DNA of 64,000 nucleotides from Myxococcales bacterium (lineage in GTDB: Bacteria > Myxococcota_A > Polyangia > Polyangiales > Polyangiaceae): assembly GCA_025359105.1 (NCBI GenBank), contig JANYHK010000027.1:62001-126000 (forward strand), written 5' to 3'. The translations under genes and the position numbers were made by a program. Below are positions 61,548 through 64,000 of this stretch, in pieces. Each line of letters opens with the position of its first letter. Within the stretch, counting starts at the first letter, position 1. The notes below the pieces were generated by a model. The model saw nothing but the letters and a program-made list of their open reading frames with translations, was not told where the DNA came from and made no database searches.

Positions 61548-62465
61548 TCAGCGGCGGCGGCGGCGGAACGCGATGACGTTCGCCGTCGGGGCAGGCCCCG
61601 GATCGAGCGGCGGCAAGGCGAGGACGAGCCGCTCGATCTTCTGGAGCGCCTCGGTCAGCGCGCGCTCGGCGCGGAGCTCGTCGAAGGGGGCCTCGTACAC
61701 GAGCACGACCAGGTAGATCCCCGCGAACGAGCGCGCGACGTACCCGAAATCGTCCTCGCGCACGACGTGGACGATCGGCCGGCCTTTGCGGAGCGCCGGC
61801 AGCTCGGGCAAATCGCGCACCTCGCGGACGGCGCGCTGCGAGACGAGCGGCGGATCGAGCTCGTCGTCGAAATCGACGAGCTGATCGGCCGACGGCGCCG
61901 GCACCGGAACGAAGGGCTCGACGTCCTGCGTTCCGCCGCGCGGATCGGGGCTCATCTCGTGGATCACGCGCAAGAGCTCACGGCGCGACTCCTCGAGGCG
62001 CTCGAGCGCGGGCACCACCTCTTCGTCGGGGGTGTCGGTGCGCGGTCCGTGCGTGAGCGCCGAGCCCCATACGACCGGCGAATGCGCGTCGAGGACGATC
62101 GCGTCGACGGAGCGCGCGCGCTGCGCGAGGGCGCGGAGCTCGTCGTGAAGCGAGACCGACGCGGGCGGGCGCGACGGGCGGTACGGCGTCTCGGTGTTCG
62201 GCTGCTCCTCGAGCGCCTGCGCGAACGTGCGGACGAGGATCTCGAGCCGGCGCAGCAGCGCCGGCGGATTGTCGGGCGTCGCGCGGAAGGTGACCGCGAC
62301 GTGGCGTCCGCCCTCGAGCGACGCGAAGAGCACGTTGGTGGCGCCGCTCGGCACGCTCGCCGCGTCGAGGAGCCGCACGTCGTCGGCCCCGAGCTCGCGC
62401 TTGACCAGGGCGGAGAAGCGGGCAAACGGAGACTCGGGCGGCGGCGGCGGCGCGCTGGTAGCCAT
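61548..62465 (-). CDS. Hypothetical cytoplasmic protein
   Basis: ATG 62465 is chosen. The 305-residue protein has two related alpha/beta regions at the ends (VKRELGADDVRLLD ... HVAVTFRATPDN and RPIVHVVREDDFGYVARSF ... LVVLVYEAPFDEL), with a Pro/Glu-rich centre. The strand pattern recalls roadblock/LC7 proteins but not clearly. No membrane helix, signal or enzyme motif. Co-transcribed with the GDPD gene. Divergent from the 62618 lipoprotein by 152 bases. Confidence 0.65.
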   Translation of the reverse strand: MATSAPPPPPESPFARFSALVKRELGADDVRLLDAASVPSGATNVLFASLEGGRHVAVTFRATPDNPPALLRRLEILVRTFAQALEEQPNTETPYRPSRPPASVSLHDELRALAQRARSVDAIVLDAHSPVVWGSALTHGPRTDTPDEEVVPALERLEESRRELLRVIHEMSPDPRGGTQDVEPFVPVPAPSADQLVDFDDELDPPLVSQRAVREVRDLPELPALRKGRPIVHVVREDDFGYVARSFAGIYLVVLVYEAPFDELRAERALTEALQKIERLVLALPPLDPGPAPTANVIAFRRRRR

Positions 62466-62617
62466 GGAGGACCGCCCGTATAGCATGAGGTGCCGCGGGC
62501 TCGTGAGAGGGACGACGCGCCGCGCGATGGGCGCGTCAAGTGTTCGATATTGAATACATTTACAAAGATCGACCTCGAACGAGGGGCGCCGCGACCGATT
62601 TCGACGTAGAAAGCGCC

Positions 62618-63283
62618 GTGCCCAGGAGCCGAACGTCGCTCTTCTTCTGCCTGGCTGCCCTGGTCGCGGCGGCAGGACTCGTGGCGTGCTCGGCGGGCGA
62701 AGGCGGGACGGGCGACGCGCTCGGCGCGATCGACGAGGCCGGGGTCGGGCACTTCCGCGACGCCCAGGTGACGAGCCTCGACGCGGCGCTCGTGGTGCTC
62801 GAGGCCTCGCCCGGGGACGACGCGGCGACGCCCGACGCGACCGTGGGCCAAGACGCCGAGCCGCCCGCCGACGCGGGCTCGGACGCGCATGTCGACGCGC
62901 CGGTGGACGCGCCCGCCGACACGGGCAGCGCGACGTGCACGAAGACCCTCACGATCGCGACGGTCACGATCACCCCAAGTGGCTGCCCGCTGAACGAGAA
63001 CGTGACGGCCGCGCCGGCCACGCTCAGCTACCCGTGCGCGGGCGGCACCGGCACCGCGACGTTCGGCAAGCAGACGTTCACGGGCACCGTGGCGAACGGG
63101 CAGGTCGGCCTCCAGAACGTCGACACGTTCATCATCGGCTCGAGCTGCACGTGGCAGAGCACGCAGCGCCTCGAAGGCACGCTGGCGGGCCCGCTCACCT
63201 ATTCGTACGCGGAGAAGGTGATCACGACCGGCTGCTCGGCCAGCGGCTCGTGCAAGGGATCGGGCAGCTGCACGGTGAAGTGA
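62618..63283 (+). CDS. Secreted lipoprotein of unknown function
   Basis: GTG 62618 gives a 221-residue product with a signal and lipobox LVAC (Cys24). An Asp/Ala/Gly-rich linker (EPPADAGSDAHVDAP-type) leads to a small beta domain with Cys (CTKTLTIATVTITPSGC ... SCKGSGSC). In-frame ATG 62540 would add 26 residues of no signal character. The upstream AT-rich stretch (62541-62580) probably contains the promoter. Function unknown. Confidence 0.72.
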   Translation: MPRSRTSLFFCLAALVAAAGLVACSAGEGGTGDALGAIDEAGVGHFRDAQVTSLDAALVVLEASPGDDAATPDATVGQDAEPPADAGSDAHVDAPVDAPADTGSATCTKTLTIATVTITPSGCPLNENVTAAPATLSYPCAGGTGTATFGKQTFTGTVANGQVGLQNVDTFIIGSSCTWQSTQRLEGTLAGPLTYSYAEKVITTGCSASGSCKGSGSCTVK

Positions 63284-63319
63284 TCTTGCGCTGCCGGCCG
63301 GGGTGCGTAACCTCCCCGC

Positions 63320-63934
63320 GTGTCCGACGACCCCGCCAACGCGGCTGATGCCGCACCCGCCGCCACCTCTGCCGCTTCGAGCCTGGCCTTCACGACGCGC
63401 CTCTGGTTCGCGTGGGTCTGCTTCTTTCGCGCGCTCTTCGACGGCGACTTCGCCGGACGCGCCTGGACCGTGCGTGACGCGCTGCCGGCTCCCGCGCCGG
63501 CGCCGGCGAAGGCTCGTGCCGCCAAACCCGAGCGCCCCGTCGCGCCTCCGCCGCCGAGCACCGACGCCGCGCTCCAGCTCCTCGGGCTCCTCCAGCGCGA
63601 GGGCCGCCTGATCGATTTTCTCGAGCAGGACGTGGCCGGCTTCGAGGACGCCGAGATCGGCGCTGCCGCGCGCGCCGTGCACGAAGGCACCCGCAAGGCC
63701 CTGCGCGCGCACGTGACGCTCGCGACGGTGCGCGACGAAGAAGAGGAGACCAAGGTGACGCTCGCCGAAGGCTTCGACGCCGCCGCCGTGAAGCTGACCG
63801 GCAACGTGGTCGGCAAAGCGCCGTACACCGGCACGCTCCGGCACCGGGGGTGGCGCGCGACGAAGATCAGCCTGCCCGTCGCCGTCGAAGGGCACGATGT
63901 GCGCGTCCTCTGCCCCGCGGAGATCGAGCTGTGA
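63320..63934 (+). CDS. DUF2760-like protein next to an Hsp70-family gene
   Basis: GTG 63320 gives a 204-residue protein. After a hydrophobic N-terminal helix (LWFAWVCFFRALFDGDF) comes a Pro/Ala linker, then the typical QLLGLLQREGRLIDFLEQDVAGFEDAEIGAAAR and KISLPVAVEG segments that I associate with DUF2760. Its TGA overlaps the GTG of the next gene (GTGA). Such proteins commonly precede Hsp70-like genes. A chaperone-linked role is inferred from this pairing only. Confidence 0.78.
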   Translation: MSDDPANAADAAPAATSAASSLAFTTRLWFAWVCFFRALFDGDFAGRAWTVRDALPAPAPAPAKARAAKPERPVAPPPPSTDAALQLLGLLQREGRLIDFLEQDVAGFEDAEIGAAARAVHEGTRKALRAHVTLATVRDEEEETKVTLAEGFDAAAVKLTGNVVGKAPYTGTLRHRGWRATKISLPVAVEGHDVRVLCPAEIEL

Positions 63935-64000
63935 AGGGCGCCAAAGACGCAAAATTCGCGGTCGGAATCGATCTGGGCACGACGCACTGCGCGGTCGCCT
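63931..64000 (+). CDS. Hsp70 (DnaK)-family protein, 5' end only
   Basis: GTG 63931 overlaps the DUF2760-like stop and opens a frame that runs to the window end. The 23 visible residues include VGIDLGTTHCAVA, the N-terminal phosphate-binding loop of Hsp70 ATPases. The rest lies outside. It is probably an Hsp70-like protein rather than the main DnaK because of the DUF2760 neighbour. Confidence 0.8.
   Translation, partial: MKGAKDAKFAVGIDLGTTHCAVA

Overview
The window is chromosomal DNA from a very high G+C, delta-proteobacteria-like predator/saprophyte lineage. Myxococcota (order Polyangiales) is the best fit. The evidence is: four Hanks-type Ser/Thr kinases with proline-rich tails; an FHA-domain sigma54 activator; a C-terminal MYXO-CTERM-like sorting tail; many lipoproteins with Ser/Gly/Thr-rich linkers; secreted formylglycine-generating-enzyme-like proteins; and a remnant of a sigma factor type I associate with myxobacteria. 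I see no rRNA, tRNA, CRISPR array, insertion sequence or phage. Coding density is high, and overlapping ATGA/GTGA stop-start pairs are frequent.

Layout. 1-2.2 kb: the end of a TPR-like gene, a small unknown gene and greB. 2.2-5.9 kb: a cupredoxin-like lipoprotein, a beta-propeller protein with a MYXO-CTERM tail, and a divergent YncE-like lipoprotein. 5.9-10.2 kb: a probable operon (minus strand) of FGE-like lipoprotein, TPR/membrane protein, lipoprotein and Ser/Thr kinase. 10.4-15.5 kb: a PAS hybrid histidine kinase bracketed by a short direct repeat, two tandem paralogous lipoproteins with a conserved leader, and a second FGE-like lipoprotein. 15.5-27.4 kb: a long minus-strand run of kinase, DUF4175-like protein, gluzincin-type peptidase, psd, methyltransferase, corA, def and a trypsin-like protease fused to a barrel-like domain. 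27.5-35.6 kb: fabH, a kinase/TPR gene overlapping an FHA-sigma54 activator, an FAD amine oxidase-like enzyme and a Cys-rich lipoprotein.

35.6-45.9 kb: a PH-like membrane protein, ddl with an overlapping dCMP deaminase, a TM protein, a PEGA-tailed kinase, a choice-of-anchor-L lipoprotein, a three-gene OmpA-like envelope cluster and an OmpR-type response regulator. 46-53.3 kb: a large VWA lipoprotein, uvrC with a Ser/Glu repeat insert, an L,D-transpeptidase, a Cys-repeat lipoprotein and a barrel protein. 53.3-57.1 kb: an ECF sigma/FecR-like pair divergent from a three-CXXCH lipoprotein, then two head-to-head gene fragments (a periplasmic binding protein and a sigma factor). 57.1-64 kb: a BamA/TamA-like barrel with partner, zeta-type GST, RRM protein with a clear terminator, GDPD, a DUF2760-like protein and the start of an Hsp70-family gene.

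How the parts fit: most genes serve signal transduction (Ser/Thr kinases, histidine kinase, response regulator, sigma factors) or the cell envelope (lipoproteins, barrels, phospholipid synthesis, peptidoglycan). Housekeeping genes (greB, def, corA, psd, fabH, ddl, uvrC) are interspersed. The most unusual items are the repeat-bracketed histidine kinase, the duplicated lipoproteins with a shared leader, the hypermutable-looking hexamer arrays including one inside uvrC, and the fused rearrangement junction near 56.84 kb.
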